Shown here: in pieces, positions 45,350 to 56,752 of the stretch
Layout of the letters: every line of letters begins with the position of its first letter
Position numbering within the stretch: the first letter of the stretch is position 1
Assembly (NCBI GenBank): GCA_016271365.2
Contig: JADMNL010000028.1
Location: 96,007,501-96,071,500, forward strand
DNA: 64,000 nt
Reading direction: 5' to 3'
DNA from: Neoceratodus forsteri
Lineage: Eukaryota > Chordata > Ceratodontiformes > Ceratodontidae
The notes under the pieces: model-generated
Databases searched by the model: none
Seen by the model: only the letters and a program-made list of their open reading frames with translations
Told to the model about the DNA's origin: nothing
Translations under genes and position numbers: made by a program

Positions 45350-46640
45350 TGAAATGTCTAAAGAATTGAAAAGAATAAGGTAAATAAAGCAGCAGGACCA
45401 GATGCCCACCCCAAACTAGATATAGAAAGAAGGAGCTGATTTATTTGCACCATGGGTCTGTCACATTTTTAATAATTCGATTATAACATTGACGTGTACA
45501 ATATCAAAAGAGTGCAAGACTTTTATTTGCAAATGGATTGTGGAATGTATAGAGAGTTTGTTACACAAAATCATTTTGGATCCCTGCAGGGAAATTTGAT
45601 GACAGATGCTGCCTTGAAAGTTTTAGAGTTGAGTATGAGAGTATAGGATAAAGAAATGAAAGTTAAGAGCAGTACTGGTAGATTTTAAGAAAGCTTTTGG
45701 TCTTATAGGTCATAAAACAGTAGTTAAGAAATTGGAGGGCTTCAAGTTGCGTGAATGTACTATTAGGTGGGTATATGAGACTTTGGAGGGGAGGTCTCAA
45801 TGGATTAAGTTGGAAAGAGTGACATCTGAGGTGGCGTCAGTCCAGGGTGGAGTTCCGCAGAGTACAAAATTGGGGCCACTCTTGTTTTGTATTATGATAA
45901 ATGATTTGGTTACAAAGGACCCATGTATAAAATACATGGATGACACCACAGTTTTAGATAGTTGGGAGAATTCAGAAGTAAGTACTATCCAAAGTGACTT
46001 GGATTATATAGAAAGATGGTCAAAAAATAAATGTATGCAAATATATCCAAGTAAAACCAAGGAGATATGTTTTGGGAAGCAGAATAAATGGGAGAGGGCA
46101 AATCATTGTTTTTTTGGAGGGCTAGAAGTCGAAGTGGTAATAAAGTGAAATTAATCAAGTGAAATCAAGATGATTTTGGTTGGGCAGAACAGGTCTCAAC
46201 TATGGTTATAAATGCAAGTAGTAGGTTATATTTTTTTGATCACTCTGAAAAGGGGTAGCTTAAATTGATCTGATCTGATATATTATTACACTACAGTGGT
46301 CACACCAGTCCTGGAATATGGCGCAGCTGTGTGGCATGGTGAGCTTACATAAATGAAATAGATTATTTGGAAAGGATACAAAAAAGAGCACTTAGGATAG
46401 TGTTGGGGTGGGAAGTGAATTATAACGAGGTTTTAAATAAGTGCAGGTTAGAGAGGTTGGATGTAAGACAGGAAACAATGGCAAAAGGCATGTTTAGAAA
46501 GGTATGTAATCCAATGTACAGACTTTATTGTCTGCTTTTACCAAATGAAAATACTGAGTGTCAGTTATGTAAACAGTTGAAGTGGAAAAAAAGACATTAG
46601 TGAAGACTCCAACTTATGGTAAATCTTTGTTGGTTATTTA
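45350..46640 (+). pseudogene. LINE X, part 3: reverse transcriptase
   Basis: Resumes with MSKELKRIR and NKAAGPDAHPKL (RT entry, AGPD box). The frame at 45732-46148 reads EGFKLRECTIRWVYETLEGR, GGVPQSTKLGPLLFCIMIND (block B) and KYMDDTTVLDSWE (catalytic centre, YMDD). The frame at 46367-46600 reads RIQKRALRIVLGWEVNYNEV and NKCRLERLDVRQETM (thumb and C-terminus). Frames are broken by shifts. GVPQxTKLGPLLF with an (I/V)MINDL box reminds me of LINEs common in cnidarians and lancelets; this is recall, not a search result. Confidence 0.7.
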
Positions 46641-46709
46641 GATACAATTGAAGATTGCTTGTTGAGACAAATTTGTACATGTATTACTGTGATTTTATAA
46701 AAAGTAGAT

Positions 46710-46797
46710 ATTTTCTATGTAAGCAATAATACCCAACAAGGTGGTCGGTATTGCCCAATACTGCCCACCCTAGAGGGTATTATTGCACTTAGAAAAT
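46710..46797. mobile_element. Double-palindrome mini-element
   Basis: The outer arms ATTTTCTATGTAAGCAATAA (46710 on) and TATTATTGCACTTAGAAAA (to 46797) pair with few mismatches. Inside, GGTGGTCGGTATTG pairs with CAATACTGCCCACC. Nearly all 88 bp are stem. Non-coding. Confidence 0.6.
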
Positions 46798-46929
46798 GAG
46801 CCACTGTAGTATATATGTTTGAAGAAAATGTCATGTTAATATGTTAAAACTCCTAAGTGTTTCATTTATTCTTTAAAAAAAAACAGTTCCTTCACCTGCA
46901 TTTTTTGGGGAGTTGGTTGTTATGATAAC

Positions 46930-46961
46930 ACACACACACACACGCACGCACGCGCGCGCTT
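46930..46961. repeat. (CA)n/(CG)n microsatellite
   Basis: ACACACACACACACACGCAC followed by GCACGCGCGCGC. A mixed dinucleotide tract that could adopt left-handed DNA. Confidence 0.9.
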
Positions 46962-47817
46962 AGACATGGTAAGAATCACTTGTCAGGTAACTGTGACAAA
47001 AATATACATAAAAGTGTTTACTTTTTGTTTTGAACAGTGTTTACATGACTGTTGGGACTGTGGAACAAAGGGGGGGGGATGAGAGGTGAGCACTAAGCTA
47101 TGTACCCCGACTGTTTACAGTAGTGCTGTGGTGTTGTGGGAGAAAGAAAACATTTAAAAAAAGGTGTTCGGCCCTTCAGCCATTGTTTTTATAGATCATA
47201 GAATTGTGCCAGTTTTTTGCTCATTGATAGCTGAAACCTCTACCAACTGAAAAGCAACCCCCCCAAAAAAAGTTATTTCTGTTTTTTACTGTTCCTGTTG
47301 CCTTTGCTGTTTACACGCTAGAAATCCTGACTCCATGAAGTGTTCTGTATGATCCTCCAACCTGATAAGTATACCACTGTACTTTTTAAGTATTGAATTT
47401 TAGCAGCTATGTTGAAAGTTAACAAATCTTGACCTTTCACTGCTGTTTTGTAAGCTTCTCTTTTTCTGGCTGCCTGATGCCATTCCACCCGCTGACATGC
47501 CTATCAGTAGAAAGACCAAGTGCTGTGTAGCTGAATGTTGTGGCTGATTATAAAATCATGATTGTCTTTATTTTGTAGGCTTTAATGGCACTACAAAAAA
47601 GGTAATGTTTTTCTTTTTATGAAAGTGATGTGCACCAGCAAAGGTAACAGTGACCACTGGGCATCTAATCTTGTGATGGGGTGGGGGTGGGCATGATAGC
47701 TGTGCTGTGTATTGTGTTGGTTGTTTTTCTGGGAGCAGAATTTGAAAAAAAAATGTCAGTTTGTTGTTTGTGTCCCCCCCCTTGTCAGTTGGCAGTGGGC
47801 AGCAAGGATAGAGGTAT
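46962..47817. other. Unassigned sequence before L1
   Basis: Nothing recognised. It contains a G-rich GGGGGGGGGATGAG run near 47070. Confidence 0.35.
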
Positions 47818-48022
47818 ATGTGACTGCCATGTCATGTGATGCAGTGTGGCTGGTAGCTGCTTTTCTCCTGAGCTCCCAGCCTACAACCAAAATTTCGTTT
47901 TCTTTTCTTGCCCTATCTTGCCAAACCAACGGTTTTATATTGCTGGGGTGAGCCTAAACATCTGTGGTTCCTGGTGACATAATTTTAAGAGAAAGCGATC
48001 TCAATATTAAAGGAATCCAGGC

Positions 48023-48886
48023 ATGGATACAGAAATGAAAGCGCCTGGTGTGAGACACACTCCACCAACGTCGCCTGAGAAAAGTGCCAAGAAGGCCAGA
48101 AATGCCAACTCCGGGCAATCGACGAAACAAACGCCTTCTGCTGCTTCAAATAGCCCACTTACAGAGGATAGATTCCTCCAGGAACTTCTCCCCTTTAGAG
48201 AAACGCTCCAGGAGATTTCTTGTGAAATTAAATCTGTAAGGAATGATCTCGCAGCTCTATCACGGAGGGTTGGAGACATGGAAGTAAGAACCTCGTCTTT
48301 AGAAAACTGGAAAGACAAGACAGACCCAGAAATATCCAAACTAAGGCAACAACTTAAAAAATTACAATTGAAAACCAAGACCTCGAGGTAGAAGTAGGAG
48401 GAACAACATTCTTATACTGGGGCTACCCGAGTCTGAGGAAGAGGGAGACGCTATTAGATTCACTCAGCAGTTTCTTAACAAAATAGTGGGTCCCTCCCCC
48501 CTAAATCAGCAGTACCACATAGAGAGGGCACATCGATCCTTAAAGCCAAAGCCCCCGCCAGGTGCCCCCCTCGACCGATCATCATCAGGTTCCTCAGTTT
48601 CATTGAAAAACAGCACGTCATGTTTAAAGTCAAGGAGCTAGAGGCAATCCAATGGGAGCATAACAACATACGAATCACACAAGATCTCCCGTATGAGGTT
48701 CGCCAGAGGAGAACAGCCTTCCACCCCATAGTTAAAAAATTAATTGCTGCTGGCATCAAGTTCAGGATGAGTTACCCGGCGAAGCTGTTTGTATCCTTGG
48801 AGGGGACATGGCTGGCCTACAATTCACCAGATCAAGTGCTACCCGAGCTCACCAGGAAGCTCCCGAACCTCTTTAATGGAGACTGA
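48023..48886 (+). pseudogene. L1 ORF1 (RNA-binding nucleic acid chaperone), frameshifted
   Basis: Begins at ATG 48023. The N-terminus is basic and Ser/Thr/Pro-rich. A coiled coil follows (EIKSVRNDLAALSRRVGDME, then LENWKDKTDPEISKLRQQLK), as in trimeric L1 ORF1p. A frameshift near 48380 leads to RRNNILILGLPESEEE, the start of the RRM. After a second shift near 48570 come RPIIIRFLSFIEKQHVMFK and LPYEVRQRRTAFHPIVKKL, the C-terminal domain, to TGA at 48886. About 288 codons in total, normal for a short vertebrate L1 ORF1. The antisense frame 48007-48378 is a shadow. Confidence 0.85.
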
Positions 48887-50141
48887 TGCATAAATGCTTT
48901 AAATCTGACTATAAATAGACAACATTATGTCGAGTTATGTTTTTTTCTTTTTTTTTATATATACTTGATCTTCTGTGTCTAGTATATCTGGTTGTCCGTA
49001 CTCAAGATGGGCTTACCTGATCTCATTGGGGCTGGAGAGAGGGCGGTGGGGTGGGATTGATGATGAGAAAGGCCTCGGGGCCTGTGAGGCCTAATCTGCC
49101 CTGAGGAGTTCTGCAAGCGCGCCACTGCTGTAGCAAGTGGGACCAACATTAAGGGGGAAGGTTTCCGGGGACGTACTTAGTAGCAGGACAGGCTTGGTCC
49201 GTCCGTATATCCTCCGGCTAACATTTCCGGGTTTGACTTCCTTGTTGAGTCGGCGTGCAGTCCTTATCGTTAATTTAGTCGGAGCTCGGGGCCAGTTCTA
49301 ATTTCAGTTTTAATTTCAGGAAGGATTTCTTCTAGCGAGATGAGTCGACCTTGCTGCCCTCGAAACAGCACTAAGAGGAGCCGGAACTCAGGGGGTAAGG
49401 CCGTTTTAAGCGGACAACAACTGGTTCAATGGAGGTTATTTTAAACCACAAGGCCTGACTTCTTAAAGGGCACCATAACAAAGGGTAAATGTTGGGTTGG
49501 GGAAAGGGACTCGGGGGGGAGTGAGGCGCTAGGGACCTGTGTTGCGGTCTTAGTAGGGGTTAGGGTACCTGGTCCCAATCATAGGGGAACGACCACTTTA
49601 CTGTTTCTAAGGCCCAATAGTAAGTCAGGATGGTTCTACAGGAATGTACGAGGACTTAGACAACAAGGGGCTTGGGTGGGGTTAAGGTACCCCCTGAAGG
49701 GGATCCTGTTTCTAGGATATATTTGGATGCTCTATTGGATGGGGTTAGATCTGGGACCATATGTAAATAGTTTTTGGGATAGTTGGATAGAGGGGTTGGA
49801 CATTTTTCAGGGTGGGGGCTGGAGGGGCTATGATTAGCCTTGATATTATTAGTCATGTTACAGGTGTAATGGGGGGGAGGCAAGGAGAGTTATCAGGTTA
49901 TAATGTGTCTGATGGATATCTCAATGTAATTCCACCTTGGACTCTGGGTCTATCCAAAAGCTGCTCAGTCTTAGTTAGGTGGAGGGTCATTTATTGTTAC
50001 ATTGTTTGGTTTGTTCAAGGGGAGTGTTATTATGGGGGTGGGGGTATTGGGGGGTGGGAGGAAGGTGTCACCACTTAAGGGGTTAGAATGCAGTGCCAGG
50101 GGATACAATTTGAGCAGGTTATTTTTTCCTACTGTTGTTAA
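48887..50141 (+). other. 1.25-kb inter-ORF region of the L1
   Basis: L1 ORFs are usually separated by tens of bases, yet 1.25 kb without a supported gene lies here. It opens with a T-rich run (48940-48960), then becomes G-rich on the plus strand, with many GGGG runs (49500-50080), and contains tract-like GGGTAAGGCC and GGGGTTAGGGTACC. It may be a second promoter, a remnant of extra ORF1 sequence, or an old insertion. Frames at 49656-50078 are not recognisable. Confidence 0.5.
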
Positions 50142-53100
50142 ATGGCATTAGGCCACATTAGAATTGCCTCTTGGAACGTTGGGTATTAGAGAGGTAATCA
50201 AGAAAAGACAAATTTTATTAAATTGTTCTCTGATCGGTGTGGACATTCTCTTTTTGCAGGAAACACACGTTCTTGTCTCTGAAACTAAAATACTACTGGG
50301 TCACGGGTTTTCCAGGTTTTTGTTTCTGGGGGGTCTACAGTTAGTAAGGGAGTGGCTATCATGATAAAGCGAAATGTGTCTTTTGTGCCGGAGAATTGTA
50401 TTAAAGATCCAGAAGGTCGATTTGTATTAGTGAGAGGGTTACTCAATAACACAGATGTGGTTCTTGGAGCCATATACGGTCCAGTTGGGGGTGATCCCAA
50501 CTTCCTTATGCAGCTAACTACTAGACTAAGTGAATTTTTGCCAACGGCATTTATATTAGGGGGGATTGGAACATTGCTCCTTCACAGGACCTAGATAGAA
50601 CTTATAGACCCCTGAAATCCCCCACATCCGCCCAATTGGCACTTAACAATTTTTGCAACCTATTGGGTCTGGGTGACCCTTGGAGACTATTGAATCCTTC
50701 CAATCGTAGCTACACTTACTATTCTCCAATTCATAGATCCTGGTCAAGATTAGATTATATTTTGGTGAGCACTGTACTTTTAGCCAACATCTCCCTTACT
50801 GGTATTGAGCCTATTGTTATCTCGGACCATTCAATGGTATGGATCAAGTTATCACCTAATCCTCCTGGTCAAAGGGATACCTCGTGGAAGCTCAATATAC
50901 AGCTCCTGAAGGACGAGCACACAATCTCTCACTTCAGGTCTTTGATCTCGTCTTTTCTGGAAATTAACCAGGGTTCTATTCCTAGAGTGGATTTAATTTG
51001 GTGCTCGCTAAAATGTTTTCTCAGGGGAGAATTTATAAAAGTGGCTTCTAGAAGGAAGAGGTTGAGGGAGGAAAAAATCATCTCTTTGGCTAACCAGATT
51101 AAAAAGGCAGAAAGTGCTCTTTCCTCCACCAATTCTCAAACTGATCTAGAGAGTTTATGTAAATTTAGAAATGAATATGAAGACCTGATTAAGGAGAAAA
51201 CAGAATATGCTATCTTAAAATCTAAAACAAAATATCTTGACCAAGGGGAGAAACCCGGGAGACTACTCGCTCTCAGGTTAAGAGAGTTAGAAAGTTCCAG
51301 ATTAATTCCTGCCTTAAAGGCGAAAGATGGCTCAATCAAACTGCCCCAAGGGACATAGCTAAGGTCTTTGAAGTCTTCTACCAAGATTTGTATGGTAGCA
51401 ACGCCTTCTCACTGCCAATTTCAGAGGTAGATGCTTTTCTGGAGAGTGTCCCCCTTCCAAGACTGCAAGCGCATCAGTGCGACTCACTTTCATCTCCCAT
51501 ATCTCTAAGAGAAGTGGAGGAAGTTATTAAAAACTTACCCCTGGACAAATCCCCTGGACCTGACGGCCTTCCCCCTAATTTCTACAAAACTTTCTGTAAA
51601 GAAATTGTGCCTGCCCTCCTTAATTTATTTAATTATATTCTAGCTTCTGAACCACTGGACCCTTCCTTGCTGGAGGCTACTATAATTTTGATTTCTAAAC
51701 CAGACAAGCCGATCTTGGACCCAGCCAGTTATAGACCAATTTCGCTACTTAATTATGACATAAAAATTCTGACTAAAATTCTCTCCTTGTGAATTAAACA
51801 GGTCTGGCAAACTCTACTGAGTTCGGAACAGGTAGGATTTGTCCAGGGGAGGTCTGCAATGGACCACATGCGTACACTCACCCATATTTTCCGTGCAGCC
51901 CAGGAGTCCCAGCTCCCCATGGCTTTAGTTGCCTTGGACACAGAAAAGACCTTTGATCGGGTCAGCTGGGAGTTCCTGTGGTCCACCTTAAATAAAATGG
52001 GATTCCCAGAGAAGTTTATACAATGGATCAAGGCGATATATGGTTCGCCTTCTGCGAAGGTTTATTGTAATGGGGTGTTCTCATCCCGCTTCTCCCTGTA
52101 CTCTGGAACTCACCAAGGTTGCCCACTGTCACCTTATTTATTTAACTTATATCTAGAGCCCCTGCTGATACATATCAAAACTTCACCCAAAATCTCAGGG
52201 TGTGTTATCGCTCAACAGACATTGACCCTTTCTGTTTTTGCCGATGACATTCTTTTACACCTTGCAAACCCGGAAACGTCCTTACAGGAGGTATTACAAA
52301 TAGTGAGTCAGTTTGGTAAGGTTGCCAATTATAGGTTAAACTTAGCCAAATCAGTAATATTCCCACTTAACTCACTCTTGCTCCAAACAAATATATCTCA
52401 TTTTGGCATGAAGTGGGCTCCGAGCCACTTTAAATATTTGGGTATCCATCTGGCCCGTGATGAGGATACGATCAAGAAGCTCAACCTGGAGGATTTGGTA
52501 GATAAAATCCAAAGGATCTTAGTAAATGGGACAACCTCCCATTGCTATTGGAGAGGCGTATCAGTATAATCAAAATGAAGGATACTCCACGCATTTTTAC
52601 CCTCTGAATCTTCTCAACATATGGCTTCCCAAATCCTTTTTCCAGAAAATTCATTCAATGATATCCAAATTTATTTGAGGTAAGCAACCTAGGAGATCTT
52701 TCCTCAAGCTTTGCTTGCCCTAAAGAAAAATGGCCTCCGTTTGCCTAATTTAGATTTTATTACTGGGCCAGTCATTTATCTAAAATGGCAGATGGATTTG
52801 CCCTCTAATGTGCACTACATGCCCAAGTGGTTAGAACTAGAGCTTAAACTGCTAGAGGAACACAGTATTGACCCTCAACAGATTTTTTATTATGGCTATT
52901 CCGCGTGCTACTGGAAGATATCCGTGATTCAGTTTTGGGGCTGTCCATTAAAATTCTAAATCTATTCTGGAATTTTGTTAAAATCCCGCATACCAAAGAT
53001 TTGAGTCAATCATTAGTACTTAACCTAATATCAAAATTGGTGGTCAAAAGCTGGCGTGGCATGGCTCACACAAATTCAGGATTGTTCGGTAGAGGATCTT

Positions 53101-53986
53101 TATGTTCAGGGTTCCCTTGGTTCTTCTAGTGAATTACTGACAAAGCTGAGTATTTCTCCTCAGAATATTTTCAAGTTGTATCAACTGAGACACCTTATAG
53201 GGAAGGAATTTGTACTGGTAAAGCAACCTCTAGTGTTAAAGCCTTTCCTGGAAACAACTCAGGACCTGTGTCACCAATCCCAAGTATAGCTAGCCTATAC
53301 AAGTACCTTTAACACAAAATTCCGGAATCCCTAACTGGCTCCAATGTATGGTCACCTCTGATTCCTGTGCCCTCCATGTCTTGGAACCAGGTCTGGCGGG
53401 ATGTATATAAATACCTTACTTTGGACAGGAATAGGCTTATACAGTTCTACATATTAAACAATATGTATTACACGCCGATGAAGCTGGTCAAATTTGATAA
53501 GTCTAAATCTGCTAGCTGCATAAGGTGTGGTAAGGGACCGGGAAATCTATTGCATATATTTTGGTCATGTGTTAAGGTTGCCCCATTATGGAAAAAAATT
53601 TGTGACAGCCTAGATCCGATTCTGGGTCTGGGGGAACTATTCACAGTCGAAATTTGTATAATTGGCCTGTATTCGACCATCAGGATTAAAGAGCGAGATT
53701 TCACATGGCCATAATTTCAATGGCAGTGAAAAGGCTAGTCCTCCGACACTGGCTGGATCAGGTGGCTATCTCTTATCAGGAGTGGCTGGAGAAATCTCCT
53801 ATGTTTCAAAATGGAGAGACTAATAGCAAGCTCAGACATGCTATGCCTACTTTCCATAAAAATGGGACAAATTATACGCTTTGTACCTTCATTGAATTTT
53901 CTAATTATAACCCTCTGACGGTTTCCTTTGAGCGTCTTTATGTGGCTTTTGATTCCTACCAGGCACTGCTTCAAGGTACTGATTAA
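50142..53986 (+). pseudogene. L1 ORF2 (endonuclease-reverse transcriptase), damaged
   Basis: ATG at 50142; about 1,280 codons to TAA at 53986, normal length. Endonuclease: IRIASWNV, LFLQETHV, GVAIMIKRNVSFVP, SRLDYILVS and PIVISDHSMVW. RT: LISKPDKPILDPASYRPISL, GFVQGRSAMDH, VALDTEKTFDRVSWEF, GTHQGCPLSPYLFNLYLEPL and SVFADDILL (catalytic FADD kept). C-terminal zinc knuckle: CIRCGKGPGNLLHIFWSC near 53517. Lesions include one-base shifts near 50186, 50335, 50565 and 51352, TGA at 51790-51792 (probably from CGA), and shifts after 52555. Not functional as it stands. Confidence 0.9.
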
Positions 53987-54026
53987 ATATACTTCAGGTT
54001 TAACCTGATTTGGTGATGGCCTTCTA

Positions 54027-54048
54027 GGGGTGGGTAGGGGGTAGGGGG
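54027..54048 (+). promoter_or_regulatory. G-quadruplex-like tract in L1 3' UTR
   Basis: Four G runs close together (GGGG, GGG, GGGGG, GGGGG) with 1-2 base loops. G-rich 3' UTR tracts are known from mammalian L1 elements. Confidence 0.7.
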
Positions 54049-54193
54049 TTTGTTTACTTAGATTCATGCTTCTGAAATATCTCTGTACTAATGGGTTTTA
54101 TCCTGTTCTGTACTGGTATCTGTACTACATATGTGCTATTAAGTCAAATTAATAAAACTTGGAATTTCAAAAAAAAAAAAATGTGACTGCCAT

Positions 54194-55278
54194 CGGGGGG
54201 GGGTGTAGGAGAAATGATGCTTGTAATGTAGAGTCTGTTTAAAGCATTGTGGCTGTCCAATGGCAGGGTTAAATCAAGTTCTTTAAACAGAAAAAAAAAG
54301 AAGAATGGCAGTGGAGTTGTGTCTGTGTGTGTGTGGTGGGGCTAACTCGGTCTTTGCTGTTGCTTACTGAGCGTCAAAAGATGGTGGCTACTTGATTTTG
54401 ACATTCAAACTGGCACAGGGATGCCAGTTTGAAAGTGAGGCATGGTAGGTTGGAACTTTTATTTCCTGGGCATCTATTTAAAGTTAATGTAACCTCCTGG
54501 CAGGGGTACCAGCCAATCAGAGCCCAGGAAATAAAAAGCCCATTTCATCATTTAAATAGTGGTTCTGAGTTATTCTAAAGTATAATTGACTATGTATGTT
54601 GTGTGGTTTTATGTACAATGTGTACTTTTGAAAATGTACAAACTTCAACCAGCATTTTTTTTGTACGGTTGCAATATTATCAATAAATCTAAATCTAAAC
54701 TCCATTAAAGCTAGAAACCTGACACTTGGCACACATACTGTACTCACGTGATATAAGACTTAAGTCATGCAAACTAGGGTAAGCTTTGGATGTGTGGTTT
54801 AAAAATCAGGTAGATAAACTCAAAGTTAAATTTTGGTACAATTTCATGAAAGATCCACTTCCATGTCATGAAACTTTATAGATGTAGAATTATTATTTCA
54901 CCCAAATTTAACTGGCAGAATTTAGATTCCACACATCACTATCCTATGATATGAAAGAAAATAATTTTTTATTATTTTGTGGCTATGTGGCACCCCATGG
55001 ACATACAATGATATATGGGGAGGATTTATCTCAGAACAGAGTTTTTATACAAAGGCTTCTGTTTTTAAAATGTGTGCCTGCAAGGCATCCATATTTAATG
55101 AATGTACATGAAGTTGTTCACAGAGTTTCTATGAGCTGACTTTGAACTCCATTTTGTGCCCTATTTCCAGTAACATGGCACTGTTTATTTATTTGGGGGA
55201 AAGGGAAAGGGGGAATTGTTTAACCAGGAAAGGCACACTAAGCCGAAGCTTGTTTCCAGGTGCGACCTGAGAGTACGA
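54194..55278. other. Unassigned flank with small inverted repeats
   Basis: CTGTTTAAAG near 54235 faces CTTTAAACAG near 54281 (exact 10 bp). TTTTATTTCCTGGGC (about 54457) faces GCCCAGGAAATAAAA (about 54524), an exact 15-bp pair with a loop of about 50 bases. These look like small MITE remnants. No gene seen. Confidence 0.5.
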
Positions 55279-55393
55279 GGAAGTTAAGTGACTTGCTCAG
55301 GGTCACACAGTATGCAAGTAGGGGCTGTGGGATTCAAACCCAGGTCTCTAGGTTTGCAGCTCAGTGTCCTAAATCACTATGCTATACTGCCTC
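55279..55393 (-). mobile_element. MIR/CORE-SINE-like element
   Basis: On the minus strand it reads AGTATAGCATAGTGATTTAG (tRNA A-box side), then GAGACCTGGGTTTGAATCCC (B box), then TGTGTGACCCTGAGCAAGTC and ACTTAAC (core). This order is that of MIR. The rest of the tail is missing. Recognition rests on memory of the MIR consensus. Confidence 0.75.
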
Positions 55394-56752
55394 CTGCCTG
55401 ATTTGTTCAACTGGTCGGTCAAGTGCTGTGGTGTTGGCAGTGTGTTCCCATTTGCCGCCCCCTGGGAGACCTGGCTTTACTGGCCTTGAGAACACAGCCA
55501 GTTTTAAGGAGGGTGGAAAACACCACAGCATTTTCCAACTTATATTTTACCCCCGTTCTCTTTCAATATATGCCTTAAAGAGCGGCTCTCTGTTTAAAGC
55601 AGCAGTGCATGTTAACGGTTAAAATTTTGACTGATACCTTTTTGTTCTAGGCTGCCCTATATCTCTTGTCTTGTAAAATACTATTTTCCCCATATTGAGT
55701 CTGCTTTACCACTTGTTGTTTACATTGGAAATAATAAAAAGAGCACTCTTTAAAGAGCAGCTTTTTACCTTCCAATCTTTCGTCCTCCCAAACATTGAAG
55801 ATAGCTTACCTGACCACAAGTTGCCTTCTATTAAAAAACCCATTCATTTCTGTCTTGTTTAAAAAATGCAGTAGACTGTACTTGGCTCCATGGCGCCAAC
55901 AGACAAAATGCTGCCACTTCCCAAATCATCAGACATGCCTCCATGCTCTCACATTTTGGGATGTCAGAAAATGGAGAGCATAGGGGCGCGCTCCATAGAG
56001 TCGAATGGGGACGATTTTTAAATGTATTTTAATATGATTTAGAGTTCCTAGTATACGAAATCAAGGCTGCAGCTCGACTAACAGAGTCCTTGTTAGTTTA
56101 GCGGGGGGCCTTGATTTTTTATAATCAGAACAAGTCAGCCCATTGTAGAGAATGGCGTGCGCTGTTTATGTAGGTGGGTGTTTTACCTGACCGTATTTCG
56201 GTGCATGCCATTTTGCCTGCGGCATCTATTGCCATGCTGTTTTTGTTTTAGGCAACATGACCCCATGCCCAAATTTTCACCATAGCATGCACTGCTGTGT
56301 TCCATAGAAAGCTTAAAACTATTAGATTTACAACAATTACATTTAATGTCGGTGGTTTTCTGTTTTCTGTTTTTTGTTTATGTTCTCCTATTTTTGGTCT
56401 ATTAAATATTTTAGATATTGCAGTGTATATTACACATGATCTTTCAAAAGGATTCTGACAATCCCCAACTGACCTCACCATTGCTGTTTGTGACATCACA
56501 GCCTGGTTCACTGTGAGCACTTTAATGTCATAAGCAATCGCGCTATGAGGTCAGTTGAGAAGAACATGTAAATGCTTGTTATACACACTTCTTAGATAGG
56601 GTGGCAACAATCTGTTATAAATCCCAAAAAGGAAAGTAGAAAATGAAATGTTTATTCTCTCGAAAATTGTTAAGTGGGAATGTAATGATTTTGAATGTAC
56701 ATGCTGAAGTGCAGAGTTATTATTTAATTGTTTTTTTTTTCCTGTCTCCCTG
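55394..56752. other. Unassigned sequence
   Basis: No supportable gene. Short frames such as 55795-55983 lack family resemblance. Confidence 0.35.

Larger units (their letters stand above)
47831..54180 (+). mobile_element. Full-length L1-type LINE with target site duplication
   Basis: A 6.35-kb element flanked by ATGTGACTGCCAT at 47818-47830 and again at 54181-54193, a 13-bp target site duplication. It has a 190-bp 5' UTR, ORF1, a long inter-ORF stretch, ORF2, a 3' UTR with AATAAA (54151-54156), and a 12-base poly(A) directly before the duplication. Intact ends and an exact duplication suggest a fairly recent insertion, although the ORFs carry several lesions. Confidence 0.9.

Noticed and set aside
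48007..48378. 123-codon minus-strand frame
   Set aside because: Exact antisense of the L1 ORF1 coiled-coil region.
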